A model generated the notes under the pieces. It saw nothing but the letters and a program-made list of their open reading frames with translations. It searched no databases and was not told the origin of the DNA. A stretch of 16,664 bases of DNA from Bdellovibrionaceae bacterium UBA2351. GTDB taxonomy: Bacteria > Bdellovibrionota > Bdellovibrionia > Bdellovibrionales > Bdellovibrionaceae. The position numbers and the translations under genes were made by a program. The stretch covers positions 1-16,664 of the forward strand of contig DDTZ01000193.1 in assembly GCA_002344565.1 (NCBI GenBank), in the 5' to 3' direction. Shown piece by piece: positions 7,426-15,226 of this stretch; position 1 is the first letter of the stretch, and the number at the start of each line of letters is the position of its first letter.

Positions 7426-8626
7426 AGTTAACCTCCACCCCAATATTATAAATTTCACGATCTGATAAAAAAGGACTGTCCACAATTTCTTGAGCCTTAG
7501 TATAGTTACCAAAGAAGATTACCTTCTGCTTAACTAACTCTAGGCTTAAACCAGCCACTTGACCTTTACGATTGTTATATCGATTAGCCAAGATTGTGTA
7601 ACCTGCTGGAGTCGTATCTGCTTCCACTTCGAAAACAGTTACCGACGGTTTTAAAGCTACGTTGCCAAAAACAACGCGTAAATCAAGGCGCCCCATACGA
7701 CCTTCATTTGCTTCAGATATACGATCATTCTTAATTGCTACTACGCGAGCCGTGGTTTTGACTTTAGAAGTCCAATCTGTTTCTAAAGTCGCTGCGGTTT
7801 CAGTACCCGCAAATCCGATTACATACTGCATTTCATCGCCAACACCCGCTACTGAGTTTACCGAGTTACCCGCAGTCAATGAACTGGCTGCTTGGCTTTT
7901 TGGTAAATTGCCAAATCTAAACTGTGTTCCCGCAACTTTTAACTTAGTTCCGATTGGTTTAGCATTAATCTCGCCGATCACTGAACCCGCCAAGAAGAAT
8001 GGGTTCTTGTCCTCTTCGACTAAACCTTTGGTTACACCCACTGAAGGAACCGCCTGGTTACCCTGTAAAGTGAATTTGAAAGTTTCAGACGGAGTGGCTA
8101 ATTCAAACTTTTGTTCCGCACCTAAGCTCGTACCTGGAGACATAGTTGTGTACAATGGGTTGATTTGATAACCGATAACACCGGCCTTCAAATTCAACTG
8201 CTGAATTGGTTTAATGTTTACACCGGCGTAATCTAACAATAGCGCGCTTGTTCCGCCGCCTTCGTCAGAAAGGTAATTTTGCCCGGCGCCTTCACCGAAA
8301 ACACCGACTACACCGATATTGAATGCTAACCAGTCTGTGTACTCAGTATCAACACCAGCTTCAACGAACGTCCAACCAACTTTTGACTTCAAGTTTTTAT
8401 CTTGAATTCCGCGGCCTAACGTTGTGACTTTCACAGAACCACTTAACTTCTTGTCCTTTTCTTCAGGTTTAGCTGAAACCGAGGCAGATGTCGTTCCGTT
8501 ACCAGGCATTACAGTCGCAGTTGTTGAAGGCTGTTGAGCCCACAGAGACTGAGATGAAAATATTAGGGCAATTGCGATATTCTTAGTAGAATTAACCAAA
8601 CCCCTTAAAGATGCATTATTTGCCAT
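7412..8626 (-). CDS. Predicted outer-membrane beta-barrel (porin-like) protein
   Basis: This 404-residue protein has a signal peptide: residues 1-30, with a hydrophobic core NIAIALIFSS and likely cleavage after SLWA. A short Thr/Ser/Ala-rich linker follows, then a long series of amphipathic strands (e.g. GWTFVEAGVDTEYTDWLAFNIGVVGVFG and LNLKAGVIGYQINPLY). It ends in NIGVEVNYDLF; a final Phe preceded by alternating hydrophobic residues is the typical BAM-recognised signal of outer-membrane barrels. No pore-specific family motif is recognised, so 'porin-like' describes architecture only. GGGGAG (8632-8637) lies 5 nt before the ATG. It is the first gene of a two-gene unit with the overlapping lipoprotein gene. 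Confidence 0.75.
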   Translation of the reverse strand: MANNASLRGLVNSTKNIAIALIFSSQSLWAQQPSTTATVMPGNGTTSASVSAKPEEKDKKLSGSVKVTTLGRGIQDKNLKSKVGWTFVEAGVDTEYTDWLAFNIGVVGVFGEGAGQNYLSDEGGGTSALLLDYAGVNIKPIQQLNLKAGVIGYQINPLYTTMSPGTSLGAEQKFELATPSETFKFTLQGNQAVPSVGVTKGLVEEDKNPFFLAGSVIGEINAKPIGTKLKVAGTQFRFGNLPKSQAASSLTAGNSVNSVAGVGDEMQYVIGFAGTETAATLETDWTSKVKTTARVVAIKNDRISEANEGRMGRLDLRVVFGNVALKPSVTVFEVEADTTPAGYTILANRYNNRKGQVAGLSLELVKQKVIFFGNYTKAQEIVDSPFLSDREIYNIGVEVNYDLF

Positions 8627-8862
8627 GTAAGCTCCCCATTGCCATAGTGTGATAACTCAAACCGGCTATTTTTTCCATGAAAATAAATGCAGGTAACGAA
8701 ATCAGATGTCTAGTGATTTTGAATTTGTAGTTTTTATTGAAAACGAAAAGAAAGTGTACAGTAAATATTTCAACGTCGTGAAACTCTTATCCGTTCTATA
8801 AGCGTATCTACCAAGCGTAGTAAGCACTTCTATCTAATAGATAATCAAACGTATTCGATCTG

Positions 8863-8903
8863 CAATTGGTGCAATCCTTAGGACAGCACCAATCGTTTTT
8901 TTT
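8863..8903 (+). terminator. Orphan intrinsic terminator on the + strand
   Basis: ATTGGTGC (8865-8872) pairs with GCACCAAT (8886-8893) around a 13-nt loop that can itself form a TCC/GGA mini-stem. Eight T follow (8896-8903). Read on the minus strand, the hairpin is preceded by A and followed by GCAGATCG with no U-tract, so it terminates + strand transcription. All genes from 5248 to 9513 are on the minus strand. The U-tract overlaps the tdk stop codon. The rest of the 275-bp gap (8627-8901) holds the barrel gene's leader, a small palindrome TATCTAATAGATA (8831-8843), and no ORF I can support. Confidence 0.65.
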
Positions 8904-9513
8904 ATGTCTGTGCGATCGCACTTTCTCTAGGGGTTTCCTTACGGGTATCTACGCGCGGAACAAAGTGTTCACGGCAGCGAGCTTCATAAGATTCAGTTGC
9001 ACCCACTTCAATTTGTGAATCGCCACCAGCAATCTTTTGAGTCCGACTCGCCGGAGCTCCGCATGTCATACAAACGGCGTGCTGTTTAGTTACGTTTTCA
9101 GCAATCGCCATCAACGTTGGCATGGGTTCAAACGCTTGGCCTTTCCAATCTGTATCAAGCCCGGCGATAATCACACGTAAGCCACGATCCGCTAGATCTT
9201 GGACAACATTTACAATCTCGGCACTAAAAAATTGACCTTCATCAATTCCGACTACCCGAGTTTTTGGATTTAAGTGATCCCAAATTTCTTCGATAGCATT
9301 AAGTGGCGTAGCATCTACTGTGTTTTGATTGTGAGATGTTACTTCTTTAACACGATAACGATTGTCGATGACTGGCTTGAAAACTTGAACTTTTAGCTTT
9401 GCAAATTCGGCGCGACGAACACGACGAATAAGCTCTTCTGTTTTACCGCTGTACATGGATCCAACAACGACTTCGATCCATCCCCTAGTTTGAAAATACG
9501 AAAACTCTGACAT
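8902..9513 (-). CDS. tdk: Thymidine kinase (type II, TK1-like)
   Basis: This 203-residue cytosolic enzyme phosphorylates thymidine to dTMP with ATP for nucleotide salvage. It shows the P-loop GSMYSGKTEE (18-27), a Walker B-like motif VVGIDEGQFF (87-96) with catalytic Glu92, the IIAGLDTDWKGQAFEPMP segment (115-132) typical of the family, and a zinc site from C148-x2-C151 and C180-x2-H183. The lasso/substrate loop includes VGATESYEARC. The length is normal for the family. GAGGGG (9519-9524) sits 5 nt before the ATG. It is divergent from mltF. Thymidine salvage fits an organism that takes up host or environmental nucleosides, but the gene is widespread. Confidence 0.95.
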   Translation of the reverse strand: MSEFSYFQTRGWIEVVVGSMYSGKTEELIRRVRRAEFAKLKVQVFKPVIDNRYRVKEVTSHNQNTVDATPLNAIEEIWDHLNPKTRVVGIDEGQFFSAEIVNVVQDLADRGLRVIIAGLDTDWKGQAFEPMPTLMAIAENVTKQHAVCMTCGAPASRTQKIAGGDSQIEVGATESYEARCREHFVPRVDTRKETPRESAIAQT

Positions 9514-9574
9514 TTTTTCCCCTCGAAAACATCCGACAGTATTGAAAAAATGTTACGATATCATGTAATTTTTT

Positions 9575-9603
9575 TTGACGCGCACATTAAGCCTGCTTTT
9601 ATT
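9575..9603 (+). promoter_or_regulatory. Candidate sigma-70-type promoter for mltF
   Basis: TTGACG (9575-9580, 5 of 6 to the -35 consensus) is followed after 17 nt by TTTATT (9598-9603, 4 of 6 to the -10). An AT-rich T-run lies just upstream. A start near 9610 would give a leader of about 60 nt before the mltF ATG. The divergent tdk promoter must lie in the same 159-bp gap, but I see no clear match for it. Confidence 0.45.
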
Positions 9604-9672
9604 TCGAGTTGGCAAAACAAATAACGTCATCCGGCTTGAACCCTTAGAATCTCTAGATTAACAAGCGTCCCT

Positions 9673-11019
9673 ATGCCTTTTTTTCGGACACTTTTGGTTC
9701 TACCAATGCTTGGATTAATTCATTGCGAAGGACCACGATATTATTCAGATCGACAAGCCCTTAAGCTGCAGGAACTTCCTGCACTTAAAGTCCTGATATT
9801 AAAGCATCCACTATCTTACTCATCTAAAACAAAACAAATTAGCCAAGGCATCGATCATGACCTGATCGTTGATTTTGCCAAAGCCTATGGCAAAAAAGTT
9901 GAATTTAAATCATATAGAAATGAAGACGATCTGATTGCCGCTTATAAAAACGGAGCAGGCCACATTGCCGCCGGCCGCTTCCCACGTGCGTTTGCAGAAA
10001 GCCATTCCGAAGTTATTGGACCCGACTATGAATCGGCTTCTCTGTCAGTATTCTGCCGAAAAAAAGTGAACGTCGAGACAGAACACGATCTTAACGGCCT
10101 TGATATAATTTCTTTTGAACGAAATAAGAATGTCGTAACTCACCAAGAATTAGTAAAAAGTGTTCCCCACGCACGTATTCAAGTTTGGCTTAATGGCTCG
10201 ACGGCTCGGGCATTTTCTGAAATTGCGAGTGGGCACGCCGATTGCCTGATTACTAATAATAAAGAAGGTATTTTTCACTTAAAGGACTACAGTACCCTAG
10301 ATTTCAAATTTAAGCTTAAAGATCACTTTTCTTTAAACTGGATGATTTCTGAACAACATGACTATTTGAACCCCCTTATGCGCAGCTGGTTTCAAAAGGC
10401 CTCGCGTGAAGGACGTGTTCAAAAAATATACGAACAATATCGCATCTATTCTGAGGAACTAACTCAATCTGATATTGAAATTTTTAAAATGCGCACTAAG
10501 TCCCGCCTTCCTGAGTACATTACTTACTTTAAGCGCGCCGGAGCGAAGTATGGTTTACCATGGGAGCTGGTAGCGGCAGTTTGTTATCAAGAATCTCACT
10601 GGGATCCAACAGCACGCAGTTTCACTGGCGTTAAGGGGTTAATGCAAATTACCCAAGCCACTGCCGAGTATCTTGGAATTGAAGATATTCATGATCCTGA
10701 GGAAAATATTTTAGGGGGCGCCCGTTACTTAAGAAAACTCATTCAACTTTTCCCGAAAGATATCTCATACAACGATCGCGTGATCTTAGCGTTAGCGGCT
10801 TATAATATTGGGATTGGACATTTAAAAGATGCCTTTCTTATTTCTGAATCCGTTGGAATGAATCCGTATCACTGGAATCAGCTTAAGACCGTGCTGCCTA
10901 AGTTAGCTGAACACGAATATTATAAAAATACTAAATGGGGACAAGCCCGCGGCAGTGAAACCGTCGAATATGTTGAAAAAACTAAAGCGTACTTTCACTA
11001 CTTAGTCAGCGCGAACTAA
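9673..11019 (+). CDS. mltF: Membrane-bound lytic murein transglycosylase F (MltF-like lipoprotein)
   Basis: This 448-residue lipoprotein is predicted to cleave peptidoglycan glycan strands, forming 1,6-anhydro-muropeptides. The signal peptide ends in lipobox LIHC with Cys18. Residues ~36-262 form a periplasmic solute-binding (SBP_bac_3-like) regulatory module: LKVLILKHPLSY, GIDHDLIVDFAKAYGKKVEFK, then a second lobe around 140-225. Residues ~278-445 are the SLT catalytic domain. It shows PWELVAAVCYQESHWDP with catalytic Glu307, the GVKGLMQIT motif (319-327), GGARYLRKL (348-356) and ALAAYNIGIGH (373-383). Order and length match MltF. No good Shine-Dalgarno precedes the ATG; a start elsewhere would spoil the lipoprotein signal. 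Such enzymes serve wall turnover. In a predatory organism some act on prey wall, but nothing here shows that. Confidence 0.9.
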   Translation: MPFFRTLLVLPMLGLIHCEGPRYYSDRQALKLQELPALKVLILKHPLSYSSKTKQISQGIDHDLIVDFAKAYGKKVEFKSYRNEDDLIAAYKNGAGHIAAGRFPRAFAESHSEVIGPDYESASLSVFCRKKVNVETEHDLNGLDIISFERNKNVVTHQELVKSVPHARIQVWLNGSTARAFSEIASGHADCLITNNKEGIFHLKDYSTLDFKFKLKDHFSLNWMISEQHDYLNPLMRSWFQKASREGRVQKIYEQYRIYSEELTQSDIEIFKMRTKSRLPEYITYFKRAGAKYGLPWELVAAVCYQESHWDPTARSFTGVKGLMQITQATAEYLGIEDIHDPEENILGGARYLRKLIQLFPKDISYNDRVILALAAYNIGIGHLKDAFLISESVGMNPYHWNQLKTVLPKLAEHEYYKNTKWGQARGSETVEYVEKTKAYFHYLVSAN

Positions 11020-11144
11020 ATTCACCACGTCTTTCGCACTTCCACGGCCAACCCATTGAAATTACTGAAAAAGTTAAAATTCCACACAAAACAGCTATTA
11101 TCTTTTTCCGTCAAGTTTTCGCCCAATTCTGCCGATTAGAAGAC

Positions 11145-12929
11145 ATGTCACAGTATCGACGTTTATTGTCTCGAGCGAATTTATTTTTCTGCTTGATCCT
11201 TCCGTTCTGTACGGGATGTACTTTGAATGCACGAATAGATTCGCTAGGAAATGTAGTTTCATCGAGTGTTGAAAGCGAGCCTGCGAGTCCGACTCCGTCG
11301 CTAACGTATCAATCCCCTCAAGGGATATATGGTCAGAATGAATCAATCACCCTATCCCCTTCAGTTGTCGGAAAATTAAAGAACTTTCGCACCACACCTA
11401 GCCTACCCGCTGGCATAACCATCGATAGTGAATCGGGTATCATCTCTGGGGTCGCTACGATCCCGACGGCAAAAAAATTGTACGTTATTCAGGCGATCGA
11501 CAACCTCGGCAATGAAGTTTCGTCGCAATTTGAATTCGAAGTAGCCGCAAATTTTATTGTGAACTCCACTTTAGACGAACAAGATAGCAATCCCGGCGAC
11601 GGCCTGTGCGCAACTAATACTTCTTCTATTTGCACCCTGAGAGGGGCAGTTGAAGAGGCAAACGCACAAAGTGTAGAGATCCTATCAAAAATTACCTTAC
11701 CCGCTGGCACGTATCCCTTAGTAAGTCTGTCTTTAAACATCAGCAGCTCGCGAGTTAAAATAGTTGGTTCCGACAGAGCTACGACCGTTATTGATGCGAA
11801 TCCAGATGGGGCTGCGGTAAGTCCTGGAATTAACATTTCGGCAGCATCAACAGAGGTTACGATTGAAGGAGTTTCAATTAAAAACGCTAGCTTGGTAGCT
11901 CCGGGAGGTGTTACCCTCGGTGTCGGTTTAAAGAGTCTTGCAGCTAATTTAACGCTTAAGAATTGCGAAATTTCAAATCACTCGATTTCCGGCACTAACG
12001 CGTCCGCCGTCCTTGGGGTGGGCCTTTATCACAAAAGCACTGGAAGCTTAACAATTGACAACTGCACTATAAAGGATAACTCCGGAGATCTTACAAATGC
12101 CCTCGGCTATTCGTATGGTGCTGGCGCCTATCTTGAGGCTAGCACGATCAATATATCAAATTCGACTATACGAAATAATACTTTCCCTTCCGCACAAGGC
12201 GCATCTGGAGCCGGTGGTATCTACTCCAAAGGAAATACCTCAGTATACGGGAGCGAAATTTCTTCTAATAGGTCGAGAAACTTTGGAGGCGCAATTTTCT
12301 ATGATGGAACCTACGAGCACGAAATCCATTTTTCCACTTTAGAACAAAATACTTCCAACTCTTTATCCTTTGGAAACTATATTTACTTAACTGGCGGATC
12401 TAAATTAAATATTTCAAACTCGGCACTTTTAGATTCAACGGCCACATCTGAACATATTTATGTTGGAACAGCTTCAACACTTACCGTAAAGAACTCAACA
12501 CTCTATGCAACATCAGCATCTGAACTAATAGAATTGAATAACTCGACAGCTAATATCGAAGCGTCGACACTCTATTCGGAATTTAACGCCATAAATTTTC
12601 GTTTAAGCAGCGGAACACTTTTAACCAAATCATCGATCTATTTGGGCAACAACTTCACATGTACATCGCACTCTAATCCTGTTGTCTCTTATGGATATAA
12701 TATATTTGCAGATTCCACGTGCAACTCAGGCAACTCTAATGATTTAGCCAACACCGCTCCACTTGTGAGTACGCCAGCAAACAACGGCGGGACAACAAAA
12801 ACTATGAAAACAAATGTCGCATCTCCGGCCAAAAATTTGGTACCAGTTAGCGAGTGTTTAGAAAAAGACCAAATTGAAAAATCCCGATCTTCCGGCTCAT
12901 TTTGCAACTCCGGAGCCTACCAGGACTAA
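11145..12929 (+). CDS. Ig-like / parallel beta-helix surface lipoprotein with CSLREA and choice-of-anchor-Q-type ends
   Basis: This is a 594-residue predicted lipoprotein: a hydrophobic signal, then CTGC with Cys25 in a lipobox-like context. Residues ~53-133 form a putative Ig-like (He_PIG) domain, with SLPAGITIDSESGIISGVAT as its hallmark. Residues 137-174 contain NSTLDEQDSNPGDGLC and CTLRGAVEEANA, the CSLREA-type motif. Residues ~185-500 are Asn/Ser/Thr-rich repeats (LTLKNCEIS, LTIDNCTIK, INISNSTIR, LNISNSALL, LTVKNSTLY), typical of a right-handed parallel beta-helix. The end (about 516-594: YGYNIF, NNGGTTKTM, SPAKN, DQIEKSRSSGSFCNSGAYQD) matches the choice-of-anchor Q pattern. No catalytic residues of a polysaccharide lyase were identified, so a surface adhesion or binding role is only inferred. 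Ribosome site weak (AGAAG). TATTAT (11096-11101) could be a -10, but its -35 is poor. Confidence 0.75.
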   Translation: MSQYRRLLSRANLFFCLILPFCTGCTLNARIDSLGNVVSSSVESEPASPTPSLTYQSPQGIYGQNESITLSPSVVGKLKNFRTTPSLPAGITIDSESGIISGVATIPTAKKLYVIQAIDNLGNEVSSQFEFEVAANFIVNSTLDEQDSNPGDGLCATNTSSICTLRGAVEEANAQSVEILSKITLPAGTYPLVSLSLNISSSRVKIVGSDRATTVIDANPDGAAVSPGINISAASTEVTIEGVSIKNASLVAPGGVTLGVGLKSLAANLTLKNCEISNHSISGTNASAVLGVGLYHKSTGSLTIDNCTIKDNSGDLTNALGYSYGAGAYLEASTINISNSTIRNNTFPSAQGASGAGGIYSKGNTSVYGSEISSNRSRNFGGAIFYDGTYEHEIHFSTLEQNTSNSLSFGNYIYLTGGSKLNISNSALLDSTATSEHIYVGTASTLTVKNSTLYATSASELIELNNSTANIEASTLYSEFNAINFRLSSGTLLTKSSIYLGNNFTCTSHSNPVVSYGYNIFADSTCNSGNSNDLANTAPLVSTPANNGGTTKTMKTNVASPAKNLVPVSECLEKDQIEKSRSSGSFCNSGAYQD

Positions 12930-13161
12930 TTCATCGACGCCCCCGAAAAAATATCCAAAATGGTTCCATTTAGTACGTTTTTGGCTATTTGGTTTGAGAA
13001 ATTTAAATCCATCAAATATCCTTCGCTTAAAGGAAACACGACGTCCCGCAATCCACACAAAAACATCCCCGAGCAAACTAGCAGAATAAGTATTTCCAAA
13101 AATTCGAAAAACCGCATAAGTTGGAAAAGCAGGGCTTAACTAGATACTGAAAGTTGTTAAA

Positions 13162-14175
13162 ATGGACTATTTAAAAATCAAAAAAGAACTTCTAACTGCA
13201 TTGCGTGGCGATTTCACTCAAAAAGAAATGAGCCAAAAGCTCGGATTTAAATTTAATCAGTATCACAAGTGGGAGTCCGATATTAAATGGCTACGTTGGG
13301 ATGAATTTATAGATATTCTGGAGGTTTCGACTCCTCAATATCGAGAAGCTTTTAAGTTAGTTTTTATGTTTTACGAGGACCCAAGAAATACAAAAAACTT
13401 TATGGAGTGCCTTTGTCCCAATCTCAATTTTTTTGAAATTGGCAAAATGGTAGGCCATAGTGAAGTCGTAGTTCGTCGCTGGATGAACAAAAATATATCT
13501 CCAAGTGTAGAAACCATGTTTCAACTAATAAACGAACGAACTAACAATTTAATCGAGTTTATCAGTCAAATTTCAGACATACAAAAAATTCCAACGCTAA
13601 ATGAAGAGTACTTAACCCTAAAGGCACAAAAACTGATAGAGGTTAAATTTCCTTTTGCAGCCGCAATCGAAGCGGCTATTCAGCTTGAAGACTATCAACG
13701 TCTTAAAGAACATTCTGATAAATGGATTGCAGACCGAATTTTAGTTTCCGAAAAATTAGTTAAAAATGCCATCAGCGCGTTAGAAAAAGTGAAAACAATT
13801 AAGTTTGTTGAAAAGAAATATGTAACGACAAACACCTGGATTCAAGTCCCCGGTTTAACACTTTCACAAGTTGCGAAGATTGATCATTATTGGACAAAAC
13901 GATGTTTAGATAGATATCAGGGGCCGAATGGCGTTCCCCATACTCCCGATAACCAAGTAAATTCCAATATAAGATCATTCCGAGTAGCTCCAGTTTCTGA
14001 AAAAGCAGCAGTTAAAATTCAAAAATTGCTAAAGAAAACTAGTAATGAGATTTTGAAAACTATTCGCGAAGATTCAGACGCAAAAAGCCGAATTTGCGTA
14101 TACGTAAGTCATTTTTTTGATGTGCAAGATATAAAATGGGTTCAAACAACAAAACTCGATGATCCGGACAATTAG
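13162..14175 (+). CDS. Predicted HTH transcriptional regulator with DUF4423-like C-terminal region
   Basis: This 337-residue protein has no membrane segment or signal. Residues ~5-52 (LLTALRGDFTQKEMSQKLGFKFNQYHKWES) look like an XRE-type helix-turn-helix. A second HTH-like helix set lies at ~88-125 (FEIGKMVGHSEVVVRRWMNKNISPS). The C-terminal part (~180-325) follows the order of the DUF4423/TIGR02147 family common in Bdellovibrio-like and Fibrobacter genomes: two helices, a winged-helix-like 'DRILVSEKLVKNAISALEKVKTI...VTT' segment, then 'RSFRVAPVSEKAAVKIQKLLKK' and the final strand-helix. I rate the family match as moderate. It lies 148 bp upstream of the E1/methyltransferase/acyl synthase operon on the same strand, so local control of that operon is plausible. 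A weak TTGGAA-16-GATACT (13121-13148) precedes it, with almost no leader. Confidence 0.6.
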   Translation: MDYLKIKKELLTALRGDFTQKEMSQKLGFKFNQYHKWESDIKWLRWDEFIDILEVSTPQYREAFKLVFMFYEDPRNTKNFMECLCPNLNFFEIGKMVGHSEVVVRRWMNKNISPSVETMFQLINERTNNLIEFISQISDIQKIPTLNEEYLTLKAQKLIEVKFPFAAAIEAAIQLEDYQRLKEHSDKWIADRILVSEKLVKNAISALEKVKTIKFVEKKYVTTNTWIQVPGLTLSQVAKIDHYWTKRCLDRYQGPNGVPHTPDNQVNSNIRSFRVAPVSEKAAVKIQKLLKKTSNEILKTIREDSDAKSRICVYVSHFFDVQDIKWVQTTKLDDPDN

Positions 14176-14179
14176 CTTT

Positions 14180-14208
14180 TTGATGCGTCTTTATATGTAA
14201 AATTTATT
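14180..14208 (+). promoter_or_regulatory. Candidate promoter for the E1/methyltransferase/acyl synthase operon
   Basis: TTGATG (14180-14185) and TTTATT (14203-14208) are spaced 17 nt apart in an AT-rich stretch. The -10-like hexamer is the same as in the candidate mltF promoter. Transcription would start about 110 nt before the TTG start codon. The leader holds an imperfect dyad TAGA-N5-TCTA (14237-14249) that could be an operator half-site pair for the upstream regulator. Neither is more than a pattern match. Confidence 0.3.
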
Positions 14209-14323
14209 ACTATTTAAGCTCCACTGCGATCTTTTTTAGAAATTATCTAGGTTTTTCTCTTTTAAAAATGCAGCAATTCCTCTCGACTCCGATAGAAGTA
14301 AAAATACTAAAAGCGGAGACCTT

Positions 14324-15217
14324 TTGGATCACTCACAAGACTACCATACACGATTCATGCGAAATATAGGAATTCTAAGTTTAGAAGAACAAAATAAACT
14401 GATGAACTCCAGCGTTGGAATTGCTGGTCTTGGCGGACTAGGCGGTCAAGCTTTTATAAATCTGGTTAGAACCGGAATCGGCAAATTTATTATCGCAGAT
14501 CTAGATACCTTTGAAAAACCAAACACCAACAGACAAATAGGTGCAAACGAAAATTCTTTCGGAAAATCAAAAATCGCAGTTATGACAGAAATGGCAAAGG
14601 GAATCAATCCTGCGGTAGAAATAGTTGAATTCAATTCAGGAATTCAAGCTGAAAACGTATCAGAATTTGTAAGCTATTGCGACGTCGTAGTAGATTCACT
14701 GGATTTTTTCTGCTTGTCGGCTCGACGTCTACTTTACAATTCATGCACCTCTCAAAAAAAAACGGTAGTCTTATCAGCACCGCTTGGGTATTCAGCTACC
14801 CTTCACACGTTCAGCCCGACATCTATGAGTTCAGATGATTTTTTTAATTGGAAACCTGGAATGGACAGGTTTGATCAAATGATTCACTTTGCGTTGGGAA
14901 TCGCCCCTTCAGGTTTGCATCTAAAATATTTAAATTTCGATAAAAATAAACTGGCATCAAGCGGAACTGGTCCCTCCATATCGTTTTCCTGTGGTTTGGG
15001 AGCTTCTCTGGTTGCTGCAGAAGTTCTGTTTTTCATTCTCAAAAAGCGTTCGCTATTCGAAGCGCCGTTCTACACCCAATTTGATCTATTCCTTGGGACG
15101 TATCGAAGGACAAAACTGCGTTTCGGGAACAAGGGAATTCTCCAGCGTCTTAAAATTTTTCTCGCTAAAAAACACTACGCCGATGTTAGAACAGAAATAG
15201 CAAGGCATATAAAGTAA
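14324..15217 (+). CDS. E1/ThiF-like adenylyltransferase, zinc-cysteine-free clade
   Basis: This 297-residue E1-superfamily enzyme is expected to adenylate a carboxylate using ATP. The start is TTG at 14324, backed by CGGAG (14314-14318) 5 nt upstream; an ATG 11 codons later lacks a site. Aligned by eye with MoeB: nucleotide loop GLGGLGG (35-41), D59 and D61 in ADLDTFE, N67, R70 and Q71 in PNTNRQ, K83 in GKSKIAV, and D127 in DVVVDSLDF. All main ATP and Mg ligands are kept, but the usual 'DN' is 'DF'. The two CxxC zinc pairs and the catalytic sulfur-transfer cysteine of ThiF/MoeB are absent (only C119, C130, C141 and C223). The C-terminal half (SAPLGYSATLHTF, GTGPSISFSCGLGASLVAAE, QFDLFLGTYRR) looks like E1-like proteins found in biosynthetic neighbourhoods rather than in cofactor synthesis. 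The substrate is unknown. It is first in a three-gene operon. Confidence 0.8.
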   Translation: MDHSQDYHTRFMRNIGILSLEEQNKLMNSSVGIAGLGGLGGQAFINLVRTGIGKFIIADLDTFEKPNTNRQIGANENSFGKSKIAVMTEMAKGINPAVEIVEFNSGIQAENVSEFVSYCDVVVDSLDFFCLSARRLLYNSCTSQKKTVVLSAPLGYSATLHTFSPTSMSSDDFFNWKPGMDRFDQMIHFALGIAPSGLHLKYLNFDKNKLASSGTGPSISFSCGLGASLVAAEVLFFILKKRSLFEAPFYTQFDLFLGTYRRTKLRFGNKGILQRLKIFLAKKHYADVRTEIARHIK

Positions 15218-15226
15218 GGACTGTCC

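Noticed and set aside
7662..8168. 168-codon open frame on the + strand
   Set aside because: It lies wholly antisense within the barrel gene, whose signal peptide, strands and C-terminal Phe are convincing. The predicted peptide is low-complexity Ser/Thr/Pro-rich, as expected of an antisense frame.
11020..11144. Looked for a terminator between mltF and the beta-helix lipoprotein gene
   Set aside because: No stem with a U-tract was found. A TATTAT at 11096-11101 could be a -10, but no matching -35 is present, so neither is called as a feature.
12926..13117. 63-codon minus-strand frame with a hydrophobic N terminus (MRFFEFLEILILLVCSGMF)
   Set aside because: It could be a small membrane protein in the 232-bp gap between the beta-helix lipoprotein and the regulator, but there is no Shine-Dalgarno before its ATG and it overlaps an equally unsupported + strand frame (12874-13089). 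The gap otherwise shows no hairpin or repeat.
14324..15217. Assignment of the E1-like enzyme as ThiF, MoeB or TcdA
   Set aside because: The zinc CxxC pairs and sulfur-transfer cysteine are missing, and no ThiS, MoaD or tRNA-modification partner is nearby, so a gene symbol from those families would mislead.
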